NCBI GenBank assembly: GCA_021797915.1
Contig: JAJZYT010000002.1
Coordinates: 1 to 64,000 of the forward strand
Source: Thermoplasmata archaeon
GTDB taxonomy: Archaea > Thermoplasmatota > Thermoplasmata > Thermoplasmatales > GCA-001856825
DNA length: 64,000 nucleotides
Direction: 5' to 3'
Both the position numbers and the translations under genes were made by a program. Each line of letters opens with the position of its first letter. Position 1 is the stretch's first letter. Shown here piece after piece: positions 8,378 through 17,187 of this stretch. Below the pieces are notes generated by a model. The model was given only the letters and a program-made list of their open reading frames with translations. It was not told where the DNA came from and did not search any database.

Positions 8378-9337
8378 TTAGTAAACAAATATGAGGAATG
8401 CAATCAGTGAGATGATGAAGAAAATGAAGACATAACTTGCTTTCCTGAATCTATAGACCAACATACCTATGACGATAGAGAATACAGAAGTCAACAGTAC
8501 TGCCACTATTCCATTGGTGGTAATGTACCATCGACTTGCTAGAATGCCAAGTGCTGGGAAAAAGGTTGCAAAGTACATTTCCTCCCCCGCCATTGCACCT
8601 ATAGCAAGGCTTGTCTTGCCTCTGGCAGCCCACAGCACTGCGTTCATGGTTTCTGGTACAATTGTTCCTATAGGCACCAGCAGAATTGTGATAAGTTCCT
8701 GGTTTATTCCTGTCTGCAGATAGAGATTATTTATTCCTCTTACCAGTACAGTCGATCCTGCAAGCAGGAATGCAATTCCTGCAAGAACCATTATAGCAAG
8801 CAAAGCACCGTTTCGAATCCTTATCTCCGTCGCTTCTTCCTCAAAGCTCTCCTTTCTTCCGACCAATCTGAAGAATACTACGTAGAGCAGAACGAGGATT
8901 ACTGCCACAACCACCCTTACAGCCAAAAGATTGAAGAAGAAGGGAATCAACATGATTGGAAATATTAGCCCCATGTAGATTAGTGTCTTCGAGAGCAGCG
9001 GATTAATTTCATCGTTCTTTCGCCTCCTCGAAGCAGCAAGAAGTGTCAGGGCCACAATAGGAAAGCCTATTGCAGATACCATGAAGGGTTCGCCAATGAT
9101 GGTTCCTGTAGCTATCTCGGAACCCGACCCCTTCCCAACGAGAACAAGTGCGACGATTATTACCACCAGTTCAGGCATCGCGGTGAAGACCGGGCTTATG
9201 ATTGCCCCAGTGAATCTCTCGCTGAATTTCCCTCTTCTTCCAATTTCTTCGATTGTGACGGTCAGAATTAAAGATGAGACCAGCAACATCACTACCCCAG
9301 CAGCGATCCCAGCAACGGAAGTGAGTGATGATGACAC
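8378..9337 (-). CDS. CaCA-superfamily cation exchanger with altered ion-site motifs
   Basis: The 319-residue protein has about ten TM helices in two inverted halves, each with an alpha-repeat. Repeat 1 contains TAMPELV (Glu56) and repeat 2 contains TIVPETM (Glu229), matching the paired essential glutamates of Na+/Ca2+ exchangers. The second motif of each repeat, normally GSNxxN/D, is instead GEPF (82-85) and GEEM (251-254). A roughly ten-residue charged loop joins the halves. The start is GTG with a TATA box about 25 bp upstream. It is same-strand with but separated from the rib operon by 59 bp. The exchanged ion is uncertain because the ion-site residues differ. Confidence 0.8.
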   Translation of the reverse strand: MSSSLTSVAGIAAGVVMLLVSSLILTVTIEEIGRRGKFSERFTGAIISPVFTAMPELVVIIVALVLVGKGSGSEIATGTIIGEPFMVSAIGFPIVALTLLAASRRRKNDEINPLLSKTLIYMGLIFPIMLIPFFFNLLAVRVVVAVILVLLYVVFFRLVGRKESFEEEATEIRIRNGALLAIMVLAGIAFLLAGSTVLVRGINNLYLQTGINQELITILLVPIGTIVPETMNAVLWAARGKTSLAIGAMAGEEMYFATFFPALGILASRWYITTNGIVAVLLTSVFSIVIGMLVYRFRKASYVFIFFIISLIAFLIFVY

Positions 9338-9469
9338 CTTGCCTCTATCATATCACCATTAAAAACACCGACTATCACTGCGAATTGGATGGTCGCTCTT
9401 CTGCACACTCCTTCCGCTGCAATTCATTCGACTAAATTTTATAGAATCTGGATATCTCTAGTCAATAGA

Positions 9470-10237
9470 ATGAAGGCAATCATCACGGCTGCGGGACTTG
9501 GCAAGAGATCTGGACTGAATGGCCTTGTTAGAAAAGAACTCCTCAACGTATACGATATCAGAGAAAAAAACCTGGTGCTGAGGCCGATAATGGATGTTAT
9601 CATTAACAAATTAAACAGGATCGGTATAGACAGGATAGCAGTTGTACTCGATCCATCAGACTCACTCTCCCAGGATTACTTGAAGGGCGTTTACCCATCC
9701 GTAAATGTTTACTTCCAAAGGGAGAAGAATGGATTTGGAGATGCTGTTCTTTCAGCTAGGAAATTCGTGGAAGACGAAGGATTCCTACTCGCAGCTGGTG
9801 ATGGGATGGTCCTAGACATGGAACGCTTTGGAGCGCAACTCAAGGAAGCTGAAAGAAGTGGGGAGTGGAAGCTCTTTGTTATGAAAGTCGAGGATCCAAG
9901 GAGGTATGGGGTTGCTGTGCTCAAGAATGGTAACCGTTTAGATGAGGTTGTAGGGGTTGTCGAAAAACCAAATGTCCCTCCCTCTAGTTATGCACTGTGT
10001 GCACTGTACTACCTTCCTCCACAGATATTCGATTTCATCTCATACAAAAACGGGAAAGCGGAATTGACGGATGCGATTGATGATGCTATTAGGAGTGGGT
10101 TGAAGTTTGGAGCCATTGAGATTCCCAGTGCTTCATGGGTGAGTGTAGGACGCGCAGAAGATTACCGTACCGTTCTTGAAGCCACTTACCAGCACAGCAA
10201 GAAAAGTCTAGAATTGAGTAATGGTTCAGATCCCTGA
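9470..10237 (+). CDS. Sugar-phosphate nucleotidyltransferase
   Basis: The N-terminal segment IITAAGLGKRSGLNGLVRKELL is the NTP-binding loop of glucose-1-phosphate uridylyl/thymidylyltransferase-like enzymes, with RKEL in place of the usual PKxL. AAGDGMV near residue 104 is the metal-binding Asp motif, and GVVEKP plus SVGRAEDY complete the pattern. The product would be a UDP- or dTDP-sugar. I place the start at ATG 9470 because the domain begins there; an upstream in-frame start would add 27 residues unlike the family. Its 3' end overlaps the convergent sulfoquinovose-synthase-like gene by 12 bp. It could supply UDP-glucose to that enzyme (inference). Confidence 0.85.
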   Translation: MKAIITAAGLGKRSGLNGLVRKELLNVYDIREKNLVLRPIMDVIINKLNRIGIDRIAVVLDPSDSLSQDYLKGVYPSVNVYFQREKNGFGDAVLSARKFVEDEGFLLAAGDGMVLDMERFGAQLKEAERSGEWKLFVMKVEDPRRYGVAVLKNGNRLDEVVGVVEKPNVPPSSYALCALYYLPPQIFDFISYKNGKAELTDAIDDAIRSGLKFGAIEIPSASWVSVGRAEDYRTVLEATYQHSKKSLELSNGSDP

Positions 10238-11395
10238 ACTGTTTTTCCAGACCGTTTTTGGCATTATCACTTTCTTGAGGTCTCTGCACTTTTCTTTATA
10301 CTGCAGAAGATCTTCAATTATCTTCTTGATATCCTTTTTCAGTTCCCCAGAGGGCCTGTAACCCAAGTCATAGAGTTTCTTGTGGTCCGGGTTGTAGTAG
10401 TGGTCTTCCGCTTCTACCCTCGGGTTTTCGACGTTCATGATTTCCGGAGTATTGCCAGTCAATTCATGATACACTTTGCTTACCGCTTCGGCAAGGTAAT
10501 TGACTGAGTAGTATTGGTCAAACTGGTTGAGCACCCTGTATTCGCCATCTTTCGGTGGCTTTTCAAGTGCTATGGTGAGACAACTTATGCTGTCTTCCAG
10601 AGAAAGGAAACCCCTCTTTTGGTTTCCCTTCCCATACGGGGTTATGGGGAGCCCCGCAACAGCCTGGGCGGCAAATCTATTCAGTGCAGTACCCCAGACC
10701 TCATCTATATCGAATCTCGTGTATAGGTGGGACTTCTCTATCTCCTTGGTTGCGGTTCCATAAACTACCCCTTGCATGACGTCTGTGATCTTCAGTTTCC
10801 AAAGCCTGTTTGCGAACATGAGATTGTTGGAGTCGTGGACCTTAGTCCAGTGGTACCAAGAACCAGCATTCCTGGGGAAAGGCAAGACGTCCTTCCTCCC
10901 CCTGAATTCCACCTCCAGAAACCCTTCCGTTATGTCGATGTTGGGAGTGCCATACTCTCCCATGGTCCCGAGCTTGATTATTTGAACATCTGGATTCGTA
11001 TCCTTCGCAGCGTATACCAAATTGATCGTACTCACTAGATTTGTGACCATTGTCTCGTTTGCCTGCTTGAGGCCTATCATTGAATACGGGGCCGATCGCT
11101 GCTCTGCGAGATGATAAACCACATCTGGATTGACCCTTTCAAATACTTGATAAAGGAACTTTGGGTCTGCAACATTTCCCCTGAAGAATTTTAAATCTTT
11201 TCCATAGAATTCCTTGAAACTCTGCAACCTTCTCCCTATCGAAGGAATCGGCAGCACAGAATCTGAGCCTACTTCCCTCACTCTCTTCCTGGTGTAGAGA
11301 TTGTCTGCGCCGAAGACATAGTGGCCTTTGGAGGCGAGCCGTTGCGCCAGTGCCCACCCGATGTATCCATCGACCCCGAGTATTAAGACTCTCAT
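10226..11395 (-). CDS. UDP-sulfoquinovose synthase-like SDR epimerase (SQD1/Agl3 family)
   Basis: SQD1/Agl3 enzymes convert UDP-glucose plus sulfite to UDP-sulfoquinovose. The 389-residue protein has the Rossmann start ILGVDGYIGWALAQRL and the SQD1-type features EQRSAPYSMI, LGTMGEYGTPNIDITEG, a YHWTKVHDSN catalytic Tyr-x3-Lys and MQGVVYGT. In Sulfolobus acidocaldarius, Agl3 provides sulfoquinovose for the surface-layer N-glycan, and Thermoplasma glycans also carry a sulfonated sugar. Neighbouring nucleotidyltransferase, GHMP kinase and GT2 genes support a surface-glycan role. It starts at ATG 11393-11395. Confidence 0.88.
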   Translation of the reverse strand: MRVLILGVDGYIGWALAQRLASKGHYVFGADNLYTRKRVREVGSDSVLPIPSIGRRLQSFKEFYGKDLKFFRGNVADPKFLYQVFERVNPDVVYHLAEQRSAPYSMIGLKQANETMVTNLVSTINLVYAAKDTNPDVQIIKLGTMGEYGTPNIDITEGFLEVEFRGRKDVLPFPRNAGSWYHWTKVHDSNNLMFANRLWKLKITDVMQGVVYGTATKEIEKSHLYTRFDIDEVWGTALNRFAAQAVAGLPITPYGKGNQKRGFLSLEDSISCLTIALEKPPKDGEYRVLNQFDQYYSVNYLAEAVSKVYHELTGNTPEIMNVENPRVEAEDHYYNPDHKKLYDLGYRPSGELKKDIKKIIEDLLQYKEKCRDLKKVIMPKTVWKNSSGI

Positions 11396-11645
11396 CTTCT
11401 TTGAATTTCTTTGAACGATTTTAATTTTGGTGTTTTCTGGTACTCCTTTTGAATCTTTTCATGGTGGATATAGGCAACGTGTATTACGAAGTGAGAGTAA
11501 CCTCACATAAATTGAGAGAAGCTATACGCCAAGTGCCCAATCATGGGGGCGATCATCAGAAAGAAGATACTCCTTCTGAAGAGTTTAGGCGCCTTTCTGA
11601 CTGCATTATTATTAATAAGATTGATTCTTTATCTGTTTGCCTAAG

Positions 11646-12638
11646 ATGAAAAAAATCTCAGTGACCTGTCCTTACAGAATAAGTTTCAGCGGAGGCGGTA
11701 CTGATATATCCCCGTTCCCAGAAATGTATGGAGGGTGTGTCATCAACGCAACTATTGACAGGGGAATCAGGCTCAACTATGTCGGTGATGGTAAACATCT
11801 GGAGATTTCATCAAGGGACATTCTAAAGAGTTGGAGTTTTTCTAAAAGGATTCACAACAATTTCCTAGATGGCGTCACCGCACTATTCAAGGAGAGGGGA
11901 ATAGAAAAGGGAAGGTTGAGTATTTCAGGAGATGTTCCTCCTGGAACGGGACTTGGAACTTCGAGTGCGTTGGTACTCGGACTGCTCCAAATAATAAAAT
12001 TGCTCAACGGTGAAGAAGTAACAAAGGCACGATTGGCCGAGGAGACCTACGAAGTGGAGAGAAATTTCTTCGGGGCAACGCTGGGGAAGCAGGATCCTTA
12101 CGCAATTTCCTTTGGCGGAGTAAAGTACGTCGAATTTGGTAAGAACAGTTACAAGATGGAAGTTTTTGATTATAGATTACCATTCGTCCAGCTACTGGAA
12201 AAATCATCCCTGATGGTCTATACGGGTTCGTCACATGACAGTTCAGAGGAACTGCAGGATGAAGTCAGCAGACTCGAGGCGGGCTCTGGAGATCTGATTG
12301 ATCGGTTGCTCGAAATAAAGAAGAATACGGAAGAGGCGAAGGAATCGATCGAAGAAGATGACTTCGACAGGTTTGTGAAATTAGTGGATAGCGGGTGGGA
12401 ACTCAAGAAGGGACTGAGCAAGAACATGACAAACCCCAAGATAGATGCGCTCATCAGTGCCGCAAAAGAAAATGGTGCAGGTGCTGCGCGACTTATGGGA
12501 GGGGGTTCTGAAGGATTTATCCTCATCATCGGCGACCACAGGAGAATATGGAAACTCCAGAAGAAGATGATGGAATACTCTGACTTTGTCACGCGCATTT
12601 CTTTTGACTTCTTGGGTGCCAGGTCTGAAACTTTCTGA
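11646..12638 (+). CDS. GHMP-family sugar kinase
   Basis: The 330-residue protein has the GHMP N-terminal motif PYRISFSGGGTD, the ATP-binding loop VPPGTGLGTSSALV (near residues 98-111) and the C-terminal GAARLMGGGSEGF. The GGGTD and NATIDRG elements are closest to the heptose-7-phosphate/fucose-type sugar kinases (HddA group) rather than mevalonate or homoserine kinases. It probably phosphorylates a sugar at the anomeric position to feed a nucleotide sugar, consistent with its neighbours. The ATG at 11646 is preferred over an in-frame TTG three codons upstream. Confidence 0.85.
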   Translation: MKKISVTCPYRISFSGGGTDISPFPEMYGGCVINATIDRGIRLNYVGDGKHLEISSRDILKSWSFSKRIHNNFLDGVTALFKERGIEKGRLSISGDVPPGTGLGTSSALVLGLLQIIKLLNGEEVTKARLAEETYEVERNFFGATLGKQDPYAISFGGVKYVEFGKNSYKMEVFDYRLPFVQLLEKSSLMVYTGSSHDSSEELQDEVSRLEAGSGDLIDRLLEIKKNTEEAKESIEEDDFDRFVKLVDSGWELKKGLSKNMTNPKIDALISAAKENGAGAARLMGGGSEGFILIIGDHRRIWKLQKKMMEYSDFVTRISFDFLGARSETF

Positions 12639-12675
12639 CATTTTTAAAAAATAATCCAGAAGAGGACTTATTGAT

Positions 12676-13908
12676 TTATCTGGTCATCCACTTCGACTGC
12701 TTCCAGCAAGTCAAGAAACCGTACCAAGAGGTGAAGAAGATGATGATAAGTGCCAATCCACCATATGCCAACGTTCTAATCCGTTCTCCTCGCACGTTGT
12801 TCGCGACGGCCATTCCAAAGATCAGTGGACCTGGAATGCTTAGGAGGGTGAGCAGAGGATGTATCAGTTCCCTTCCCTTGCTCAATACGGTCAGAGTCGT
12901 GATAGAATCCAAGATCGTGTCTAGACTGTTCCCAGCTATAATTCCAAATGAGTGGAGGTCGAAGTAAAATCTTACTAGACCCAAGCCCAGCGTGATTATC
13001 GGGAGCGCGAATGTGGCAACCGCTTCAAATGTGTAGAATGCGCCTGCCTTGAATGCTGTTCCGTCCGTCAGGTTCTTGAAAAAGTAATAATAAGAGCTCC
13101 TGGCCCATCTTATGCTCTGCTTAGTAAATTGTTTGAAATTCTCTGGCGCCTCAGTCTCGATAACAACGTCAAAGCTCTTGGCGGCCTTGTATCCATTCTT
13201 TATTATATGGGCGGTCAACTGTTGGTCATCTCCCATCGTAGCCCGCCTGCCGGCAACAGTGTAATTCCTGAACTTGCCCGATAGAAGAAGAGGTTTTACT
13301 AGACCTGTTCTGTACATTGCACACTTTCCATCTATCACCATGACACTTCCTCCTCTTGCCGACATTGCTTTGAGTATGATCTCTCTTGTTCTTTCCAAAA
13401 ATTCGGCGCCATATGAGGCTCCACTGTCCGTCTTCTTCACCGAAACATTTGCGCCCACTCCGCCTACATTCTCCTTGAAGTGTTTTAACAGTTTGGTGAC
13501 TGTATCAGTTGGGATTATGGTATCGCTATCCACGAAGAGGACGAACTTGGTATCTACGTGCTTCATTCCTTCTGAAATTGCAATCCTCTTGCCACTCCTT
13601 TCTTTCAAATGAATGAAGATTCCACCGTTCTGTTCAACGATGGATCTGTACGGTTCGTTGCTAGAGTCACCGACAACGACGAATCTTGTGCCCTGGATTT
13701 GAATGCCATTGACCACTTTCTTAAAAACATCCACTTTCTCGTTGTATACCGGGACAACTACTGTGACGTCTCCAACAGACGAATCGACTCCAAAGGTTGG
13801 TTCCGACCGGTGCTGCATCAAGTAATATGTGTTGACGGAATAATATATGAAATAGATTAAAGTTGTCGCGATTGAAATGAGTATTATGTCTCTGTATACC
13901 AGCAGCAC
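12676..13908 (-). CDS. Membrane glycosyltransferase family 2
   Basis: The 410-residue protein has one or two N-terminal TM helices and a GT-A domain: VVVPVYNE, VDSDT as the DxD metal site, a DDQQLT acceptor motif, and QSIRWARSSYY as the processive-type QxxRW motif. Three or four C-terminal TM helices follow. This architecture is that of hyaluronan/cellulose-synthase-like enzymes that polymerise or transfer sugars at the membrane. The donor is unknown. GTG is the start, with a TATA box (TTTTAAT, minus strand near 13935) at the right distance. It closes the sugar cluster. Confidence 0.87.
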   Translation of the reverse strand: MLLVYRDIILISIATTLIYFIYYSVNTYYLMQHRSEPTFGVDSSVGDVTVVVPVYNEKVDVFKKVVNGIQIQGTRFVVVGDSSNEPYRSIVEQNGGIFIHLKERSGKRIAISEGMKHVDTKFVLFVDSDTIIPTDTVTKLLKHFKENVGGVGANVSVKKTDSGASYGAEFLERTREIILKAMSARGGSVMVIDGKCAMYRTGLVKPLLLSGKFRNYTVAGRRATMGDDQQLTAHIIKNGYKAAKSFDVVIETEAPENFKQFTKQSIRWARSSYYYFFKNLTDGTAFKAGAFYTFEAVATFALPIITLGLGLVRFYFDLHSFGIIAGNSLDTILDSITTLTVLSKGRELIHPLLTLLSIPGPLIFGMAVANNVRGERIRTLAYGGLALIIIFFTSWYGFLTCWKQSKWMTR

Positions 13909-13944
13909 TGTCAGGTCTATCCCTTCTTCATAATTAAAAGTATT

Positions 13945-14115
13945 TTAATATTTCCGCATAATTATACAATTTGATTTTATTTTAGGTTGTATAACTTTTT
14001 TTTCCTGACAGTTTGGGTTCCATTCAACTCCCTCATCGAATTCGGTTATCCATTCCCGCAATTGTTTTTGAATACGGACAATTTTGGGCAAGGTAAGTTC
14101 AAAGTCCCTTCGCAT
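13945..14115 (-). CDS. Possible small protein of 56 residues
   Basis: An ATG at 14113-14115 opens a 56-codon frame rich in Lys/Arg/Glu with no recognised domain. Support comes only from position: TTTTAATA on the minus strand (14135-14142) lies 25 bp upstream, exactly where a TATA box should be for a leaderless start, and the same element serves the helicase gene in the other direction. It would lie 36 bp upstream of the glycosyltransferase gene. It may be spurious. Confidence 0.3.
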   Translation of the reverse strand: MRRDFELTLPKIVRIQKQLREWITEFDEGVEWNPNCQEKKVIQPKIKSNCIIMRKY

Positions 14116-14134
14116 ATTTCGGTTGGTCACGAAG

Positions 14135-14142
14135 TATTAAAA
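14135..14142. promoter_or_regulatory. Shared TATA box of a possible bidirectional promoter
   Basis: TATTAAAA is centred about 25 bp from the GTG start of the Hef-like helicase on the plus strand and about 25 bp from an ATG on the minus strand. Both starts would give leaderless transcripts. Confidence 0.5.
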
Positions 14143-14162
14143 TCAATCAGCGATTATCCATA

Positions 14163-15674
14163 GTGCCAAAGTATTCTGAACTTCTTAGGGATGACCTAAT
14201 CGAGTTCAGGGAGTATCAGGACAATATCGCACTGAAGTCCGTCGAGAAGAATACTTTGATAGTTATACCCACCGCACTGGGAAAGACCGTCATTGCAGTT
14301 ATTGCAATTTCAATCCTGATTCAAGACGGTGGAAAGTGCATCTTTTTAGCACCTACTCGACCGCTAGTGCATCAACATGCCACTAACATAAGGAAATTCG
14401 TGAACCTACCGGAAGAAGAGATTGTTGAGGTAACGGGAGAAATAAAGAAATCCTTGAGGAGTGAACTGTATCGATCCGCAAGAGTGATCGTGTCTACCCC
14501 TCAAGTTATTGACAACGACTCTTCATTGTTTCTAGACATCAAGAATGAAGTCAAGGTCGTGATTTTTGATGAAGCACACCGCGCAATCGGAAATTACTCC
14601 TATGTAGAAGTTGCAAACTTCTTTTCTGAATCCAGAATCATAGCCACAACTGCGTCGCCGGGAGGTGATCGTGCGAAAATCGACCAGATAATCAAGAATC
14701 TGAGGATAACGGACCTAGAGATAAGGGACGAGAATTCGCCAGATGTGGTTTCTTACATAAAAGGAATTGATATTGAGCAGGTAAAGATCCCAACTCCACC
14801 AGGTCCAACCGAGATCATAGAACAGCTCAGGGAAATGCTCGGAGAGATGATAAAGAAACTCGAGTCGTTTTCCCTCAGGATACAGGGGAGATCTAGGAAA
14901 GAGCTCATCGCCCTTGGAGACTACATCTTCAGCCAGATAAAGAGAGGCAACAAGTACTTCTATTCGGCAGTGAAGATTAGGACCCATGCGATTCTGATAG
15001 ACTATCTGCTTGAATTTGCAGAGACCCAGGGAGTGTTGCCATTTTATTCTTATCTGCAGGAAATGAAGAGGGAGAACAGCAAGGCAAAGAAGATATTCAC
15101 TGATTCCAGGATGGTTGCTATTGAAAAGAAAGCGGAGAAACTTTCAACGGAGCCTCTCAGTCTGCACACCCCAAAGATAACGAAAATAATTGAGATCCTG
15201 AAGGAACGCAGCAATGAAAAGACGATCGTTTTCTGCCACTACAGGATAACCGCAAACATCCTCACCGAGATCCTGAAAAATGAGGGATATTCCTGTGAGA
15301 AATTTATCGGTCAGAGTTCGAGGAAAGATGGCAAGGGAATGACCCAGAAAGAACAGACCTCTACTCTCCAGTTATTCAGGGATGGCATCACGAAGGTCCT
15401 AGTGGCAACACAGGTTGGAGAGGAAGGGCTCGACGTACCGGCAGCGGACACTGTGATTTTCTATGAGCCTGTCGCAAGCGAGGTAAGGTCCATACAGAGA
15501 AGAGGAAGGACCGGAAGGTTCGGAAAGGGGAAGGTGTACATCCTGACGATGGAAAACTCGAGGGATTTATCTTATTACTATTCGGCCGGAAGAAAGGAGA
15601 AAAAGATGAAGAACATATTGAGGGACGGCAATAAGAACGTTCAGACGACCTTCGACAGTTTCCGTCAGACTTAA
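14163..15674 (+). CDS. hef: Hef/FANCM-type DEAH helicase, helicase-only form
   Basis: Hef processes stalled and branched replication forks. The 503-residue protein holds Walker A PTALGKT (residues 37-43), APTRPLV, DEAH, TATTASPG-like motif III, a helical insert domain (about 215-300) typical of Hef/FANCM, and the C-terminal RecA domain with ATQVGEEGLDVP and QRRGRTGR. It stops there: the XPF-type nuclease and HhH domains of full-length Hef are absent. The last ten residues include QTTFDSF (494-500), which resembles a PCNA-interacting (PIP) box. The GTG start is set by the TATA box 25 bp upstream. Confidence 0.9.
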   Translation: MPKYSELLRDDLIEFREYQDNIALKSVEKNTLIVIPTALGKTVIAVIAISILIQDGGKCIFLAPTRPLVHQHATNIRKFVNLPEEEIVEVTGEIKKSLRSELYRSARVIVSTPQVIDNDSSLFLDIKNEVKVVIFDEAHRAIGNYSYVEVANFFSESRIIATTASPGGDRAKIDQIIKNLRITDLEIRDENSPDVVSYIKGIDIEQVKIPTPPGPTEIIEQLREMLGEMIKKLESFSLRIQGRSRKELIALGDYIFSQIKRGNKYFYSAVKIRTHAILIDYLLEFAETQGVLPFYSYLQEMKRENSKAKKIFTDSRMVAIEKKAEKLSTEPLSLHTPKITKIIEILKERSNEKTIVFCHYRITANILTEILKNEGYSCEKFIGQSSRKDGKGMTQKEQTSTLQLFRDGITKVLVATQVGEEGLDVPAADTVIFYEPVASEVRSIQRRGRTGRFGKGKVYILTMENSRDLSYYYSAGRKEKKMKNILRDGNKNVQTTFDSFRQT

Positions 15675-15763
15675 ACCGGCCATACACTCACCCTCGGATT
15701 GAGAGCCGAAAAATAATTTAGTTTTGCGTAAATCTCCAAAATGTAAGAATTAGGGGATTCTAA

Positions 15764-16513
15764 ATGTATGACGAGATCATCAAAACGATAGTGGAAAAAG
15801 GGGGACTTACGAAGTTGTTCCTTGACTATGATGGTACTCTGGTTGACCTGGTCTCCCAGCCGGAAGATGCTGTACCACCTGCCGAACTTCTAGGCCTTCT
15901 GAACGAGCTGAAGAAAAAGATTCCCCTATATCTGGTCACTGGAAGAGACCTTGATGGACTGTTGTCGTTCGTGGGAAGTGGATTCAATGTAATCGCAATG
16001 CACGGGTCCCAGTTTATCAGTGAGACCGGAGAAGAGTGGTCTGTAGACAATTTTGGCGAGTACAAGAAGAGGACCCACGAGATGTCGATAAAGTACTCCC
16101 GTCTAGAGCGTGATTTCCCGGGACTCAGGGTGATTGACAAGGTGGGTGGATTACAGTTCCATTATTTCAACGTAAAAAAGATCGACTTAGAAAGTCTCGA
16201 AAGGACCATTTCAAAGATATCTGAAGAAGGATTCGAAATGTACAGCGGGAAGTACGTTTTCGAACTCAGGATAAAAGGAATGGACAAAGGGAAAGCGATG
16301 CGGCGATATGTGGCTAGTGACGACTTAATATTGTTCGCTGGTGATGACAGGACGGATGAGGAAGCGTTCGTTGAATTCAAAGAGCATATCACAATAAAAG
16401 TGGGGAAGGGAGAGACTGCTGCAAGATTCAGGCTTGACTCCCCAGCAGATTTCAAGAAGCTGCTTACTGACCTAAATGAAAGCAAGGCAGAAGTGTTCAG
16501 GATGAAGAAATGA
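15764..16513 (+). CDS. otsB: Trehalose-6-phosphate phosphatase
   Basis: OtsB removes phosphate from trehalose 6-phosphate. The 249-residue HAD-fold protein shows motif I LDYDGTLV (residues 21-28, catalytic Asp), motif II LVTGRD, HGSQF, and the acidic motif IV AGDDRTDEEAF. The small cap is the OtsB type. No trehalose-6-phosphate synthase gene is present in the window. A GH15 gene of the group that includes archaeal trehalases lies at the far end. It overlaps the downstream glycosylase gene by 4 bp (ATGA), so the two are co-translated. Confidence 0.9.
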   Translation: MYDEIIKTIVEKGGLTKLFLDYDGTLVDLVSQPEDAVPPAELLGLLNELKKKIPLYLVTGRDLDGLLSFVGSGFNVIAMHGSQFISETGEEWSVDNFGEYKKRTHEMSIKYSRLERDFPGLRVIDKVGGLQFHYFNVKKIDLESLERTISKISEEGFEMYSGKYVFELRIKGMDKGKAMRRYVASDDLILFAGDDRTDEEAFVEFKEHITIKVGKGETAARFRLDSPADFKKLLTDLNESKAEVFRMKK

Positions 16514-17187
16514 AATTTGAATCGATCGATGCAATGAATTCCAAATTGATTTCTTGCGCCCGATGCGAGAGGATCACAAAGTTCAGGGTCGAAGTTGCAA
16601 ACAGAGGATCCAGATTTCTGGGAGAAGAGTTTTGGAGCAAGCCTGTCCCAGGCTTTGGTAACTTTCATTCGAAGTTGCTGATACTTGGACTTGCTCCGGC
16701 CGCCACGGGAGGAAACAGGACAGGACGCGTGTTCACAGGAGATAAGAGCGCTTCATTCCTTTTCTCTTGTCTGCACGAGGTGGGGCTTTCAAACAGATCA
16801 GATTCTGTTTCAAGAAATGATGGACTGGTCCTAGACGAGCTCTATATTACCGCTGCGTTGAAGTGTGTACCGCCTGGCGATAAACCGACTCCGAACGAAC
16901 TGGAAAATTGCAGAGATTACCGTGAATTCGAATTTCAGAATATGGACAACCTGAAGGTTGTCCTTGCGCTCGGCAAGATCGCTTTTGACACGTTCAAGGG
17001 ATACCTCAAGGGCAGAGGATTTGATGTAACTGAGATGTCGTTTAAGCACGGGGTCAGCTTCAAGGTCGGCAGCATCTATTTTTACGCCTCATATCATCCA
17101 AGTCCGAGGAACGTAAACACTGGAAGGTTGAACAGGACAGAGTTCATTAGGGTGCTAACGGAGATAAGAGAGAAATTCTTATCCTGA
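16510..17187 (+). CDS. Uracil-DNA glycosylase, family 5 (UDGb)
   Basis: UDGb enzymes excise uracil and other deaminated bases from DNA. The 225-residue protein has motif A GLAPAATGGNRTGR (lacking the catalytic Asp/Asn, as family 5 does), an N-terminal CxxC iron-sulfur pair (CARC, residues 16-19), further cysteines in ALKCVPP and ENC to complete a 4Fe-4S site, and motif B HPSPRNVNTG. Its ATG overlaps the otsB stop. It is convergent with the M61 peptidase gene, with a 9-bp 3' overlap. Confidence 0.92.
   Translation: MKFESIDAMNSKLISCARCERITKFRVEVANRGSRFLGEEFWSKPVPGFGNFHSKLLILGLAPAATGGNRTGRVFTGDKSASFLFSCLHEVGLSNRSDSVSRNDGLVLDELYITAALKCVPPGDKPTPNELENCRDYREFEFQNMDNLKVVLALGKIAFDTFKGYLKGRGFDVTEMSFKHGVSFKVGSIYFYASYHPSPRNVNTGRLNRTEFIRVLTEIREKFLS

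Noticed and set aside
11449-11649. 66-codon plus-strand frame before the GHMP kinase
   Set aside because: No domain and no Shine-Dalgarno; it only fills the promoter region.
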